A stretch of DNA of 64,000 bases, taken from positions 30,343,420-30,407,419 of the forward strand of contig JBBMOA010000004.1 in NCBI GenBank assembly GCA_037954235.1, written 5' to 3'. This document shows, piece by piece, positions 1 through 10,930 of this stretch. The notes beneath the pieces were generated by a model. It saw only the letters and a program-made list of their open reading frames with translations, was not told the DNA's origin and did not search any database. Source of the DNA: Aulostomus chinensis. Its lineage: Eukaryota > Chordata > Actinopteri > Syngnathiformes > Aulostomidae. The translations under genes were made by a program, and so were the position numbers. Every line of letters starts with the position of its first letter. The stretch's first letter is position 1.

Positions 1-1734
1 TGACTTCACCGACACACGGGGGGGATCTGGTAAAGGTTTCCATCATGAGCTCCAATTAAAGCGGGCCAACGAAAGTAAACATGAGTGCACTCGAAATAAA
101 ATTAGACAGTTGAAAAAAAGACAAACAATATACCCCGGGGTTCTTTTATTTTCTATAGTCTTGTTTGTTGAATGTGTTTTTCTGCAAGCTTTTAATACAT
201 TTTCTAAACTGAAATCTTGTGTTGGTTTCATTGAATTTGTGTGTTGTTACTGAAGCTTTACAGCAGAGTTTAAAGGTCAAGTGTACTCCCCATAGCCTCC
301 ATTTGAATATTTAAGAGTGAGAATCATACATTGCCCGAGATTGATATTAATTATTCCAGATGGGACTTTTACCATACAAGATATTTGAAATGAGTTAAAG
401 TGTTCCCTGTAAGCCTAAGGTGGGTTTTAATATTGGAGCCGGTGGTAAAAGGGTTACATTTAGAAATCTAAACCCCTGCTACCATGAGCACACATGGAAA
501 TAAAGACTCAACTGACCGCTCGGTCTACTTCAGCTAGCACACTGAACAATACTGTTGTTTACTTGCTAGCTGATAAGTGAGCAGCTGATGTTTGCAATAA
601 CATTGAAATAAACTAAAAATAGAGTCAATAGCTCAAATCCTATCACCACCAAAGGAGCCACGTCTTTAACACTTCAATCTCATAGCGACTCCTCAGGATT
701 TCTTCTTCTCTCCATTGCATTTTGTAGGAGGCTCCTGCCGGTCCACACTGCCTTCCCCCTAACAGATTCAGCTACTGAGACTAAAGTTCGTTAGTGAGCT
801 CAATGCATAAAAGTGACGTAATATTTGTTGAAAACTAAATAGGCGTGAAGCTGTAACCTCACATGAACACTTGAAGTCTAGATTTCAGCTGCATGTGAAG
901 AAATCAGCATAAAATCCTTGTGTTGGTGTTTAAACCTGGACTACCAGAACCAGGCTAAGAGGTGTTTGTCTGTTAGCTGTGAAGCAAACTGAAACATGAA
1001 GGCTTTGAGGGTTTGTTCTCAACACAAAGAAAGATTCAATGCTCAAACTGCCAACTCTGTAAAAACAAAACATTTTTACAAATCTCAGTTTATTTCTTCA
1101 TGAAGATCTTAATGAGGCAATCAGCACCAGAGCACTAAAGTTAAAATTAGTAACACCGTCACTAACGATGGATTTATTTGACCCAATGTAGTTTTCCTGA
1201 TCAAATATAGTTTTCATCAAAATATATATTTTTTTTTATAATTATTTCCCAATATGCAACGTCACATAAATGAAAAAATGGAGGACCCTATAAAATGACC
1301 TGACGTCAGTGTTCAAGGGTGAAGTCATTTTTGGAATGAAGAAGAGTTCATCCAGCTTTTTTTGCCTCGTGTCTCTGAACCAGCTCATTTGTTGTGTCCA
1401 TGCCGTTCCGTGTTTAACATGTTTTATGTAACATGAATAACATATTAATATACAAATATATACATGACATAAATTATATATAGACACAGATAAACATCAA
1501 TAACCAGTGAGAGAAGTCATGTGGTTCTCCGACCTCTCTAAGCTGCATCGCAGTGCTGGAGGAGTGCTGACATCATCATTTATGGTTCCTTGCTGGATGA
1601 AGGCCTAAACTATGGAGTGAAATCTACTGCCTTGAACTCACTCTTCATTTCTGCTCAGGCTTTTCCTGCCAGCAAGGCAGTTGCAAGAAAAGCAGTCAGC
1701 TGATGTCCACAGCTCAACATGAGAAGGACACATT
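1..1734. other. Outer part of left arm, no gene seen
   Basis: I see no coding exon, RNA gene or recognisable mobile element here. A consensus-like splice donor (GTAAAG) lies at 30-35 on the plus strand; its mirror image in the right arm lies just inside the CpG island. The rest is AT-rich, with short open frames that look accidental. The mirror copy is 49250-51003 and differs by a poly(T) expansion at about 49916-49936. Confidence 0.6.
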
Positions 1735-2925
1735 TCTTTTGAAGAAAAAACATTTCAAGGAGTTTTTCCTGCCAATACAGGACAACACCCACTCACAAAC
1801 CAGTGCTGGACAAGTTCCTTCAAAGCTGTAATGCCTTATTTCTTACTTGTTACTGTCATTTTAAAATAATTGGTTCCATTACGATTGTGTCTGCCAGCGC
1901 TTGGTGACTGTACAGGAGGTCTGTGGACCGCAGGGCCACAACAAGCCCATTTCCTCAACTCTCCATTTAGTACAGAGGTCCCCAAGTATGGACCAGTGAG
2001 GATAAATGTGATAGTGTAGAAGTCCTTTTGTTCTTCAACTTGTCCAACTTGATGGTGAGTCTCCTTTTCTCAAGGATTACTGAATGCTTGTGTTATTTAT
2101 GGCATTGTAAACACTTTATAAACCCTTCATTCAGAGCTGTAAAGAACCTTTAACCTCATATCCCAGACATCAAAGTGGGCCACTAACTGGTGAGAGGAAG
2201 CTATGCTATGCTGCTACATTCTGAAGAGGTAAAGTAGCAGGTTCTGAGAGTGATGGCTAACCTGGATGTGTTCATCTCCTACTTTAATATCAGCGTCCCA
2301 ACTTGGAGCTCTGACCACCTCCAGCTTTTTGTTCCTGTTTCTGCTTCAGTCAACAGGGAACTCAAACCTGCAATAGAATCATCAACAACAATGGAATAGA
2401 AAACAGAGGAAGACAAAATATCATAAACTTACAAAGCTGAGAAATGTTCATGAAGAATAAATGCACACATTATGATTGAGGCCAGAAAGTAAAACTCCAC
2501 ACCAAATGTATTTTGACATGTAGGGATAATGAACTTGAATGTGTTGAAATAGCAGATGAATGAATCCACTATCACAAGATGGCGTCACAGATCTCACCAT
2601 GAAGTTGGACCAGTTGAAGAACAAACAGACTTCTCCACGATCACATTTATCCTCACTGGTCCGTACTTGGGGACCTCTGTACTAAATGGAGAGTTGAGGA
2701 AATGGGCTTGTTGTGGCCCTGCGGTCCACAGACCTCCTGTACAGTCACCAAGCGCTGGCAGACACAATTGTAATGGAACCAATTATTTTAAAATGACAGT
2801 AACAAGTAAGAAATAAGGCATTACAGCTTTGAAGGAACTTGTCCAGCACTGGTTTGTGAGTGGGTGTTGTCCTGTATTGGCAGGAAAAACTCCTTGAAAT
2901 GTCATGCAAGTTTTTTCTTAAAAAG
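1735..2925. repeat. Local inverted repeat, ~320 bp arms
   Basis: Bases about 1735-2055 reappear inverted at about 2591-2925, around a spacer of roughly 535 bases; the left arm lacks about 10 bases present in the right arm. The fold-back shape suggests a non-autonomous foldback-type element or a small inverted duplication. The same structure is in the right arm (about 48040-49250), and a partial copy with spacer and one arm is at about 18840-19740. I see no transposase and no clear target-site duplication. Confidence 0.75.
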
Positions 2926-3440
2926 AAATGTGTAAAACATTCATTAACATCCAGGCCCAAAGACAAGAGAGGGCAACGCTCCAGGAGTCTTTGATCTCTG
3001 AATTCTGAGCATTGATCTCCTGCTTCAGTCTTTGATCTCTGACTGATCCGAAACTAATCAAAGGATCACATCAGCATATTGGTCCAGTCTACAGATGGTG
3101 ATTTTACCAAGTGCACTACAGCAGTCCTTGTTGCTGTCTGCTGTTGTGTCACAGCAAAGTAAGGAAACAGCCTGACGGTCCTCAGGAGGAAATTCAACAA
3201 CCTCCAAAGATGGAGGTGAATCTAGACCTGCTCATGTTTACTGTCCTTGATGAACTTGACAAACACACCACATGTCACACACTCTACAGTTTCAATCTGT
3301 TGAGAACATGAAACGTGTGGCCCCAGTGACCCTGCATGAAATTTTTGTCCAATTCAAATTTTGATTCATGACCCAGAACCACTCAAAACCCCTGAAAAAT
3401 AAAGGTTTGGGTGCATTAAAGACATAAATAATAACATCAT
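2926..3440. repeat. Segment duplicated four times in the window
   Basis: The segment around 3100-3310 recurs at about 19950-20120, 32725-32870 (both same orientation) and 47676-47880 (inverted). It contains three degenerate units of a 20-21 base motif with core TTTGATCTCTGAATTCT at about 2988-3045. The short open frame within it shows no protein-like features, so I treat it as a non-coding low-copy repeat. Confidence 0.6.
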
Positions 3441-3452
3441 CATGTTTCAAGG

Positions 3453-3824
3453 GGGCTGCAGGGTGGTGCAGTGGTTAGCACTGTGGCCTCACAGCAAGAA
3501 AGTTCTGGGTTCGAGTACCGGCTCGGGCGCAGTATCTTCTTGTGTAGAGTCTGCAAGTTCTCCCCGTGCCTGCGTGGGTTCTCTCTGGTACTCCGGCTTC
3601 CTCCCACAGTCTAAAGACATGCAATTTGGGGACAAGGCTGATTGGATTCTCTAAATTGACTGTAGGTATGAATGTGAGTGTGAATGGTTGTTTGTCCCTG
3701 TATGTTGGCCCTGTGATGGACTGGTGACTGGTCCAGGGTGAACGCTGCCTCTTGCCCGTAGACACTGGGATAGGCTCCAGCCCCCCGAGACCCTGAACAG
3801 GAATAAGTGGAAGAAGATGAATGA
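3453..3824 (+). mobile_element. tRNA-derived SINE-like repeat with TSD
   Basis: The head has Pol III promoter-like boxes (A-box-like TGGTGCAGTGG, B-box-like GGTTCGAGTACC). The body is the widespread fish repeat encoding the phrases 'tctccccgtgcctgcgtggg' and 'ggataggctccagcccc', and the end is GATGAATGAATG. An 11-base target-site duplication, ATGTTTCAAGG, is visible at 3442-3452 and 3825-3835. The same insertion with the same duplication is in the right arm, so it predates the arm duplication. Confidence 0.85.
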
Positions 3825-3854
3825 ATGTTTCAAGGTTTTCTTCCCTCAAATCTG

Positions 3855-4119
3855 AAGGTCAAGCTGCATTATTTGCAGTGCTCATTAGCAGGGGAATTAG
3901 CTCCAATGGTAGAGTGCTAGCTTAGCATGTGAGAGGTAGAGGGATCCATGCCCTCATTCTCCAGAATACTTCAGCTTGTTCTGTTGATCAGAGGAGCTGC
4001 TGTGTGATGAATGCTGATGTTTGTCCACTGCTGTGATAAAGTGTCACCCTGTTACTGATACTGACCATTTCAGCTAATTCCCCTGCTAATGAGCACAGCA
4101 GATAATGCAGCTTGACCTT
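3855..4119. repeat. Foldback around tRNA-Ala, 48-bp arms
   Basis: Bases 3855-3902 are repeated inverted at 4072-4119 with few mismatches. The left arm includes the first 12 bases of the tRNA-Ala gene, and the inverted copy holds about 20 bases resembling the start of the same tRNA. The mirror copy is in the right arm at about 46866-47130. Confidence 0.75.
3891..3963 (+). tRNA. tRNA-Ala(AGC)-like gene
   Basis: Seventy-three bases fold as a tRNA. The acceptor GGGGAAT pairs with ATTCTCC, the T stem GAGGG pairs with CCCTC, and the anticodon loop TTAGCAT gives AGC. The T loop begins with A (ATCCATG), as usual in eukaryotic tRNA-Ala. One anticodon-stem pair is A-G instead of C-G, and the T loop carries a C where I expect G, so decoding competence is uncertain. 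The right-arm copy at 47022-47094 appears identical. No obvious T-run terminator follows immediately, which also argues for caution. Confidence 0.75.
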
Positions 4120-4344
4120 CATGCATGGTTGGATGAGCGTCACCAGGTGAAGCTTCTCTGGTTGACCAACATGTGGAATCTCTTTCAATACTCCAGTGGT
4201 GGTTTAAGTGATGAAAATATGGATTAGTCACTGGAAGTGTGTGTGTGTGTGTTTAAAAAGGCAAAAAAACCTTTTTTCAGCAATAGAACTTTAATACAAA
4301 CTCAAAATGAAAAGCAGAAAAGGCCAGAATCCAAAATATGGATT

Positions 4345-4406
4345 TACAGAGGAAGCGTGCTGGGCCCAGAACCCAGAGGTTGATGGATCAAAACCATCCT
4401 CTACTA
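4345..4406 (+). pseudogene. Initiator tRNA-Met relic, anticodon changed
   Basis: The 3' part matches eukaryotic initiator tRNA: anticodon stem GCTGGGCC...ACCCAG, then the T arm with GGATCAAAACC, ending near CTACTA. The first ~15 bases of the tRNA are replaced by unrelated sequence. The anticodon reads CAG instead of CAT. This is a truncated copy, probably inactive. The right-arm mirror (46557-46618, minus) shares the CAG change and retains a better 3' end. Confidence 0.7.
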
Positions 4407-5174
4407 AAAGAAGGGAATAAAATAAACTTGGTTGTTTTGAAATGTGAATCTGTTAAAGAGGGGTGGAAATGGTGAGGTAGTCATTGTCCCTTTTGTTTTA
4501 TTACAGAGACCTCATTGTTACTTAAATAATTTTAATTCTTTACTTGAAGATTCACGCTTTTTCGCTCAAAATGTATAAAACTTCTTGCATGTTGGTGCCC
4601 CATCACACACAACAGGTGCACTTGTACTCTTTTCACCTCTGACCCACAAACATTCATAGTCTTCCAGTGAACGTCCAATTATCTTCTGAAATCAGTGATG
4701 AATCTTTCCCTGCTGAGACTCATTATCTCTGACTGTGACTAGCATGTGCTAGCAGAATACAGCAGTCCTTCTTCATTATCTGTCTTTGTCTCTGACCAGC
4801 TCTCCTGCTCTCTTTCCTCCTACCAGTCAAAGCAGACATCTTCGCCTACTGATCTTGGATCTGCTGCCTGTTCCTGCCTAGTAAAAGAAGGAACCAGCAC
4901 CTGGTTCTCCAGGCTGAATTAACTCCAGGACGTTGGCCAGCCGTGTCAGTTGAAACCTTATTTGTCCAAATAGAGAAAAAATAAGTCTGATCATTAATGA
5001 AAGATGTCATCATGGCTTTGAAACTGTGGTTGGGGACAAACCAACATGAGCACATTCATGGAAGAATAGCAATAAAAACAGGAAGTGTTAGTTAGCAAGT
5101 ACTCACCAGTCTTTCACTATCATACATGAGTCTAGTGGAACAAAATGGCTGCAGCTGACTGTGCTGCCTGGTGG
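4407..5174. other. Stretch without recognisable gene
   Basis: I see only AT-rich, non-coding-looking sequence here. No long open frame with protein-like composition, no RNA gene and no clear element ends. It is mirrored at about 45789-46556. Confidence 0.5.
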
Positions 5175-6110
5175 TGGATCACTCTTCACCATCCTCACAG
5201 GCCTTGATGGAACCAAAAAGGCGACTTCCTGGAGAAGATCTTCCAGGGGGTCCAGGTTAAAGCGGTGCCCCAGCTGGCACCAGGCACTGACCCAGGTCCT
5301 GCATGTGAGATACTGTCAGTTCTGTTCTGCCCTGCTCACAACCACAGGCTGGTGGTGAGGCCTGCAGCAACCAGGGCCCCAGTCACCAAGTGTATAAAGG
5401 CTGGTCATTGTGGCAGTGGGAGGAGTCAAAATGAAGACAGACCAATGTGAGCAGGACTTGACTGCAAAAGTAAGAAGAACTTGACCATGTTTCCTACAGT
5501 ACCCAGGAGGCTTGGTAGTTGTTGAAGGAAGCTCCAAAAGCAAAGAGCACTCAGCAGGATATAAAAAGAAAATATCCAGACAATAAAACTACAAGTAGAA
5601 ACAAGATGAAATACTAAAAGCTTTGGAAAGATACTCCAAGGTTGTGTTTACATTATTATATACACTACTATTCTCCATGACTCCTAAAGAGGGAAAGGAA
5701 GAATTAGAATGTGGATCAGATCAGCTGATTTCAGTGTTAAGTCCATCCCTCCATCCACTTTCTATTCTTATCCTTTAAGGGTCACGGGGTGGGGTGGGGG
5801 GGGGGGCATCAGTCTCATGCAACCTAAACTAAAACTTCAGTCAGATCAAATTCAGATTAAAGCAAGAGTTTCCAGATCAAAGTCAGAATTCCTGATGATG
5901 TCATCAGGGCTTTGACAGTACCTAGAATTCTGTCTTTGATCTCAGGAGGACATGAAAGAAACACAATTGAGGAAAGTAGAAGAGAGCACATTCAGCTTCA
6001 TTAGAAACACTTGAACTGTTGAACAGTAGAATTTGTTTGAAACAGTTTACAACACTGAGTGACAGGATTGAAGAGGGAAGATTTTTCTACTTAACATTTA
6101 ATTCTAACTT
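5175..6110. repeat. Block with three copies in window
   Basis: This ~0.94 kb block recurs in the same orientation at 29171-30173 in the spacer and inverted at 44857-45788 in the right arm. The two direct copies share sharp junctions: homology begins at TGGATCACTC and ends after TTCTAACTT. A poly(G) tract at about 5793-5807 varies in length between copies. The block includes two copies of the GAATTCTGTCTTTGATCTC-type motif. No coding potential is evident. Confidence 0.8.
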
Positions 6111-6640
6111 AAAACTGGGGATGAACATTCTCAGTAGTTCATATACTAATATACAGAGTAAGTCATGTCATTCCCTTTTGGAAAAAAAAACAAGAAAAAA
6201 AACATGTGAAGCTCCTCCCCCCAGCTCCAGGTGGTACAGACAGATATGAGAGTGGCAAGGAAGCAAAGAAGTGATGTGCTCCTCTCCAGTGCTCTTGTGT
6301 TGTTGTGTTCTTCTCAGCTCCATCATGAAGACGTGCTGGCAGTGGGCGCTGGTGGAAGTTTGCAGCTCTCACTGGAAAGTCCTGAGGCTCCTCCCATTCT
6401 GAAGCAGGCAGTTGCTCCTAGCCAGCCGACACTTTCCCTCTCTTGTGTAGGAGTGAAGAACAAAATCAAAATAAAGAATCATCACTCTTTCATTGGGGGA
6501 CATTTTTTCTCATTCTAAAAATTCAACAGCTTCTATCATTTCTTTTACAGAATATGTCAGTGATATACTAGGATTTTCTGTTGTGCTGTCAAATTAACTT
6601 TTATCGATGCTTCACACTTCAGGTGTGAAAGTTTTTCAGT
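6111..6640. other. Stretch without recognisable gene
   Basis: A 95-codon open frame on the plus strand (6231-6518) is present in both arms but looks unrelated to any family I know and is overlapped by another frame on the minus strand. I do not call it a gene. Confidence 0.5.
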
Positions 6641-6659
6641 GGGAAAGACATGAGAATGA

Positions 6660-6930
6660 GGACGAGGCTGATTGATACTCTAAACTGACTCTAGGTGTGA
6701 CTGTGAGTGTGAATGGTTGTCTGTCTTTATGTGTTGGCCCTGCAATGGACTGGCGACCCCTCCAGGGTGAACCCACTTCACGCTGAAAGCTGGGGAGACA
6801 GGTCCCCCCACCCCACAACCCTTAACAGGATAAGTGGAAGAAAATGGATGGAGGAATGGATGAATGAATGGATGGATGGATGAATGAATGAATGGATGGA
6901 TGGATGGATGGATGGATGGATGGATGGGCT
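6660..6930 (+). mobile_element. SINE tail fragment plus GATG microsatellite
   Basis: The 3' half of the same tRNA-derived fish repeat as at 3453 (phrases 'ctctaaactgactctaggtg' and 'aacaggataagtggaag') runs into a GATG/GAATG microsatellite at about 6841-6930. The head is missing. The right arm has the complement at about 44065-44310. Confidence 0.75.
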
Positions 6931-7762
6931 ACGGTTCAGTCACTGTGTCTCTTGTTCCCACAGTGATTTGATGCATCCTACCAACACAGCAGGACTCACC
7001 AGGAGACAATGGATTGTCAGTCATTTTTCACTGACAGCGCTGGAGCCGGAGCCCACAAGGTCACAACTGGCATTGGTGGACTCCAGGGTATGTTTGGACC
7101 TACAGAAATGCACAACCTGTTAATGACAACACTTTCATATATTTAGCCCTGCTCACAGATCTCTGATACAATTTTCAAGTCATACAACAGGTTCAATGTT
7201 GACCCTTCGACCACCGTTACACTGAAGCAGAGTTCAATGGCAGTGTTGCATATGTTGGGAGGAGCCTGTGGCTCTCGGTTCAGAGGATGATTTGAAGAAT
7301 TTGTTGTTGCTGAACTGTTTATGCTTCAATTTCTGGACGTTCACTGGTGGAATGTTTGTGGGTCAGAGGTGAAAAGAGTACAACTGCACCTTTTTTGTGT
7401 GATGGGGCACCAACATGCAAGAAGTTGTCAAACATTTCCAGCAAAACAGCATGAAAATTCAAGTTAAGAATTAAAATTATTTAATTCAGCGTTTAACTAC
7501 CAGGCCTCTGGAATAAAACACAAGGAACAACTGACTACCTCACCATTGACTTCACACTGATAACCAGGAGGTAACGTGGTAGTCAGAGCAGCGATGCTCA
7601 GGTCTGTGGACTGAACAATGTCCTCTCATTCACACACACACCACTCTTTCATTGGGGCTCCTTTCTCCTTGTTCTGACACAGAAATTCAACAGCTTCTGT
7701 CATTTAGTTTCCAGGAAATGTTGATGACACTCTGGGATTATTTGTTCTCCTGCTGTCACTGT
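6931..7762. other. Stretch without recognisable gene
   Basis: No RNA gene, coding exon or element terminus is visible. The sequence is mirrored at about 43236-44064 in the right arm. Part of it (about 7320-7560) resembles about 4470-4660, so it is low-copy repeated sequence. Confidence 0.45.
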
Positions 7763-7804
7763 CAAGTGCCAGCTTAACATGTGAGAGGTAGCAGGATCCA
7801 TGCA
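7763..7804 (+). pseudogene. tRNA-Ala fragment
   Basis: About 42 bases match the middle and T arm of the tRNA-Ala at 3891 (AGCTTAACATGTGAGAGGTAG, then GGATCCATGC), without the acceptor stem and with the anticodon region altered. The mirror is 43195-43235. Confidence 0.6.
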
Positions 7805-7902
7805 TGTGTTCATGTTTACAGCAGACAAGGAGGAAACCTTGGAGGATTTCAGTGACTTTTAGCAGTGGTTCTCACTTCATCTTCTCAGTATTAAGTTTAA
7901 AG

Positions 7903-7975
7903 CGAGCTGGCCAGGAGTTGAACCTAGAATCTTCTGATCCGTAGTCAGACGCGTTATCCATTGCGCCACCAGCCC
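7903..7975 (-). tRNA. tRNA-Arg(ACG)
   Basis: Read on the minus strand, the 73 bases form a good cloverleaf. The acceptor GGGCTGG pairs with CCAGCTC (one G-U), the anticodon stem TCTGA pairs with TCAGA around loop CTACGGA (anticodon ACG, A34 expected to be edited to inosine), and the T arm CTAGG/CCTGG has loop TTCAACT. A- and B-box positions look conserved. This is the most intact tRNA of the left arm. Its mirror at 42881-42942 has lost about 11 bases including the anticodon, so only this arm keeps a usable gene. Confidence 0.9.
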
Positions 7976-8051
7976 TGTGAAGGAACTGCTATGTTCATGT
8001 GTGCTTGCTTTTACAGAAAATCCCAACAACGTGGTGGCATTTTCAGGGGAC

Positions 8052-8100
8052 ACAATGGTGCAGTGGTCAGCACTGTGGCCTCACAGCAAGAAGGTTCAGC
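8052..8100 (+). mobile_element. SINE head fragment
   Basis: A short piece matches the tRNA-like head of the SINE (ATGGTGCAGTGG, GCACTGTGGCCTCACAGC). It stops before the B box. The same piece sits inverted in the right arm at about 42765-42812. Confidence 0.7.
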
Positions 8101-8805
8101 TCTCCTCTGTATTTGGTTGCTAGGAACCTGAATCAGTCCTCAGTGGAGCGGTGCTGCTGAGGCTGAGTGAGGCTTGAGTGAGGGACTGAGCAGGAGCAAA
8201 CAGGTTCAAGCAGGTTCAGGCAAACTCCACTCAGTCCACCAACATCAAAGCAGAGGAACTGAGTTCATCTAACAAAATGGATTCATATCATCTCCACTTG
8301 GAATGCTCTGGAACTACAAGTACACTTAAAATGGCCGACTTATGACAACAGAAGGAACTTTGAAGTAGATTTGATTTATTTAAGTCAGTGACAGTCATTT
8401 TTTTCAAGAATTTAGTTCAGGTAACTTCATTGTTTTACTAAGATGAGCTTTAATGTTATAACATTGAAACAAGATCTTCATGTGTTGATGGATCCATCAC
8501 AAATATGAGCCTTCCCAGTCTGTCAGGTGGTAGAATTCAGTCAGCACCAATAACAGGAGAGTCAGAGTTTAGAAACCAAAGACAGACATTAAAGTCTCAC
8601 ATTAAAGTGTTATATCTTTGAAAATATACTGCAATACATGAAATATTATATTTCCATGGATGGAAACCTCGTTCTTATATTCTTTAATATACTGCAATAG
8701 TAATGGACCCTCTATGACCCTGTAGTGATGAATCTATCAAGGAGTACAAATTATTATAATCAGAGAATTTTGAAGTCAAGTTTGAGATCAGTTTGATCCT
8801 CTCTC
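8101..8805. other. Stretch without recognisable gene
   Basis: AT-rich sequence with no coding potential that I can support. It is mirrored at about 42060-42764 with few differences. Confidence 0.45.
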
Positions 8806-8806
8806 C

Positions 8807-8837
<31 letters not shown>

Positions 8838-8839
8838 CC

Positions 8840-8887
<48 letters not shown>

Positions 8888-8888
8888 A
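8806..8888. repeat. CT-rich microsatellite
   Basis: The run is mostly (CT)n with CCCT and CTTT interruptions and is about 80 bases long. The right-arm version (42001-42060, AG on the plus strand) is shorter and differently interrupted, as expected of a length-variable tract. Confidence 0.95.
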
Positions 8889-9850
8889 GGAGCTTTTAAA
8901 TGAATATTTTAATAAAACAGAACAGGAGACTGAAGAGTGATCACTAAAACCCACAGGCTGAATGGGACATCTTTTAAAAATATTGAACCACTGAGTAAAA
9001 CCATAGAAGCGCTCCTGTCTCGTCGGTGCTAACAAGTTAGCTGTTGAGTGAGTCCAGCTGTGCTGTCTAGGAATCCTGGTAAAAAGCCTCCACACATCAA
9101 ACAGCTGGTGTGTTGGTGGATCTGTGGATCCTGCTGGAAGAAGCAGGATGGAGCTCTGAATGGTTCCTGTCTAAAAGAGCTTCTCTGTGCAGCTCCCATC
9201 AGCTCCTAAAAACAGGAAACCAGCAGATTCAGTGTTGAACAGTGGCATGAAAATGTTTCAAAAGCTGTCCTGTCCACCATTTGTTGGTGCAAAGACATTT
9301 AAAAACACCAGTTGAACATTTTCCAAAGTTTTCTGTGTAGGTTCTCATTCATCCAGGTCATCGTAGATCGAAGCGAAGTAAAATCTGGTCAACTGGACAT
9401 AAGTTTACGCACCGTAGTTTAAAACTTACGTCCAGTTGACCAGATTTTACTTCGCTTCGATTTTCCAAAGTTGCTCTCACCTTCTTTCAAACACCTGGAA
9501 CGATTTCCTCCAAATCAAAAGAAACTGGTGAAAAAACAACAACAAAAAACTCCTGGAGAATCAAACTCCACCCTCTGCTCCAACTGGACTTGGGACTTCA
9601 AATGACCTCCATTAAAAGCCTGCCTGCATCCCCATTCACTGACTGTTGTGCTGTGGGTCTCCTGGACAAACATGGCAGGGATCCTCTTGATCTCCAGGAG
9701 TTTAAAAAGAGCAACTCTTTTAAAATGGGTTCTGGCTCCATTCAGGTTTAGAGAGCTGAGATTAAAATCACACATGAATAAAAGAGGGAACCCAAGAAAA
9801 CAAGTCAGCGTGAAAGAGGAGCAGATTTTAAAACTCCTCATCATTTCCAC
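8886..9850 (-). pseudogene. Tx1/L1-like LINE endonuclease remnant
   Basis: On the minus strand, 9850-9515 translates to a segment with the block LNLNGARTHFKR and the signature QETHS, matching the start of the apurinic-like endonuclease of Tx1/L1 LINE ORF2. Further on (9095-8886) the frame gives PVGFSDHSSVSC, matching the end of the same domain (SDH motif). The order N-terminal then C-terminal on one strand fits a single element. A hairpin (9367-9461) and non-matching sequence lie between the parts, and no reverse transcriptase is attached. It is dead. In the right arm the same remnant has an in-frame stop near 41200. Confidence 0.75.
9367..9461. repeat. Near-perfect 40-bp hairpin
   Basis: Bases 9367-9406 and 9422-9461 are inverted repeats (start ATCGAAGCGAAG, containing CTGGTCAACTGGAC) with about one mismatch and a 15-base loop. 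It resembles a tiny palindromic element or the joined ends of one. The right arm carries it at 41426-41520. Confidence 0.9.
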
Positions 9851-10930
9851 CTCCAGGAGTGAAGCCTCCCGGGACCCAAGAGGCTCCAGCTGGCAGAGTT
9901 CTCACTCATTTCTCCACCACCTCGCTAACCTGAGCTGTAGCATCTGAGAACAAATCAGTGACCCCCTTCAGTCCAGAGCCGACTCCACAAACTCTGAGCC
10001 CCACTTTACCCACAGCCAGCCGGCCTCCTCAACACTGCATGACACACGACGACTAAATTGAAGACTGAGGCGTCTCATCAAGAGATCTGTCACATGCGTC
10101 TGCTGTGGAGGGTCAATCTGTCCGTCCACATTCAGATCATTGATGCAGCGACTCTGCTATGATCAAACTACTCAGGATGAAACAGACCAATGTTGACATC
10201 AAGTAGCAACTCAGCAGCTGATCAACAGAGTCCTAAGCACCAGTAGAGCCTGTTCATCGTCCCTGGGTGATCTTAGAATTCTTTCTTTGATCTCACCTTG
10301 ATTTCTCAATGATTTTTTTGTACACACAAATTAGGAGTTGATGGGAGTTGTTGCAGATACCAGTGTCCAAAGTCCAGCTTGAACCCAATTTGTGCCACTT
10401 ATTTGTCAAGCTAGCAGAGATTCTTTTCACTGCCAAGCTAAAGTGACTTCTGTCAACAAAGGTAAACATACAAAAGGATATTTCTACTGTCAGTTCAAGA
10501 TTTTTATCAAACTCCTTTTTCATAGCTTCAACCTTCCTCTTGTGTTTGCTTTCTGTTCCCATCTCTGATGTTAACAGGTCGGTTTTGACCCACGTCTTCA
10601 ATCAGCTGTAAAATAAACTAAAAACAATTTTCTATCATCCAAGTTGTTTCCATCTCTTGGTTTCCTTGTTAGGCTTCCTTATCCATGGAAATATTGATTT
10701 GAATATTTTGTTGTGGGCCTCTGGACCTTTTCTAGTCAGTAAACCCTCGATTTCAGTTTAAAAAATTATCAAATGAACCTCAAGAAAATAATAGAAATAA
10801 ACAAAAGGTTTTTGTGTTTCCTGACCATTACTGAGGGGTGTTAGAACACATCTCTGACATGGATTGGTTTTATTTATTGTTTCATTTTAATATTATTAAC
10901 TATTGTAACATCCATGGTGTTATGGGTCAG
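9851..10930. repeat. Duplicated segments, no gene
   Basis: 10070-10272 recurs at about 17970-18172 and 32120-32318, where it continues into tRNA-Asn. Here homology ends inside what would be the 3' side of the tRNA (CGTCCCTGGGTG) and switches to GATCTTAGAATTC. 10618-10930 recurs at 16780-17081. The 102-codon open frame at 10293-10601 (minus) is also in the right arm but has no recognisable family. Confidence 0.65.

Noticed and set aside
6231..6518. 95-codon frame present in both arms
   Set aside because: No recognisable family; another frame overlaps it on the opposite strand; conserved only because the arms are copies.
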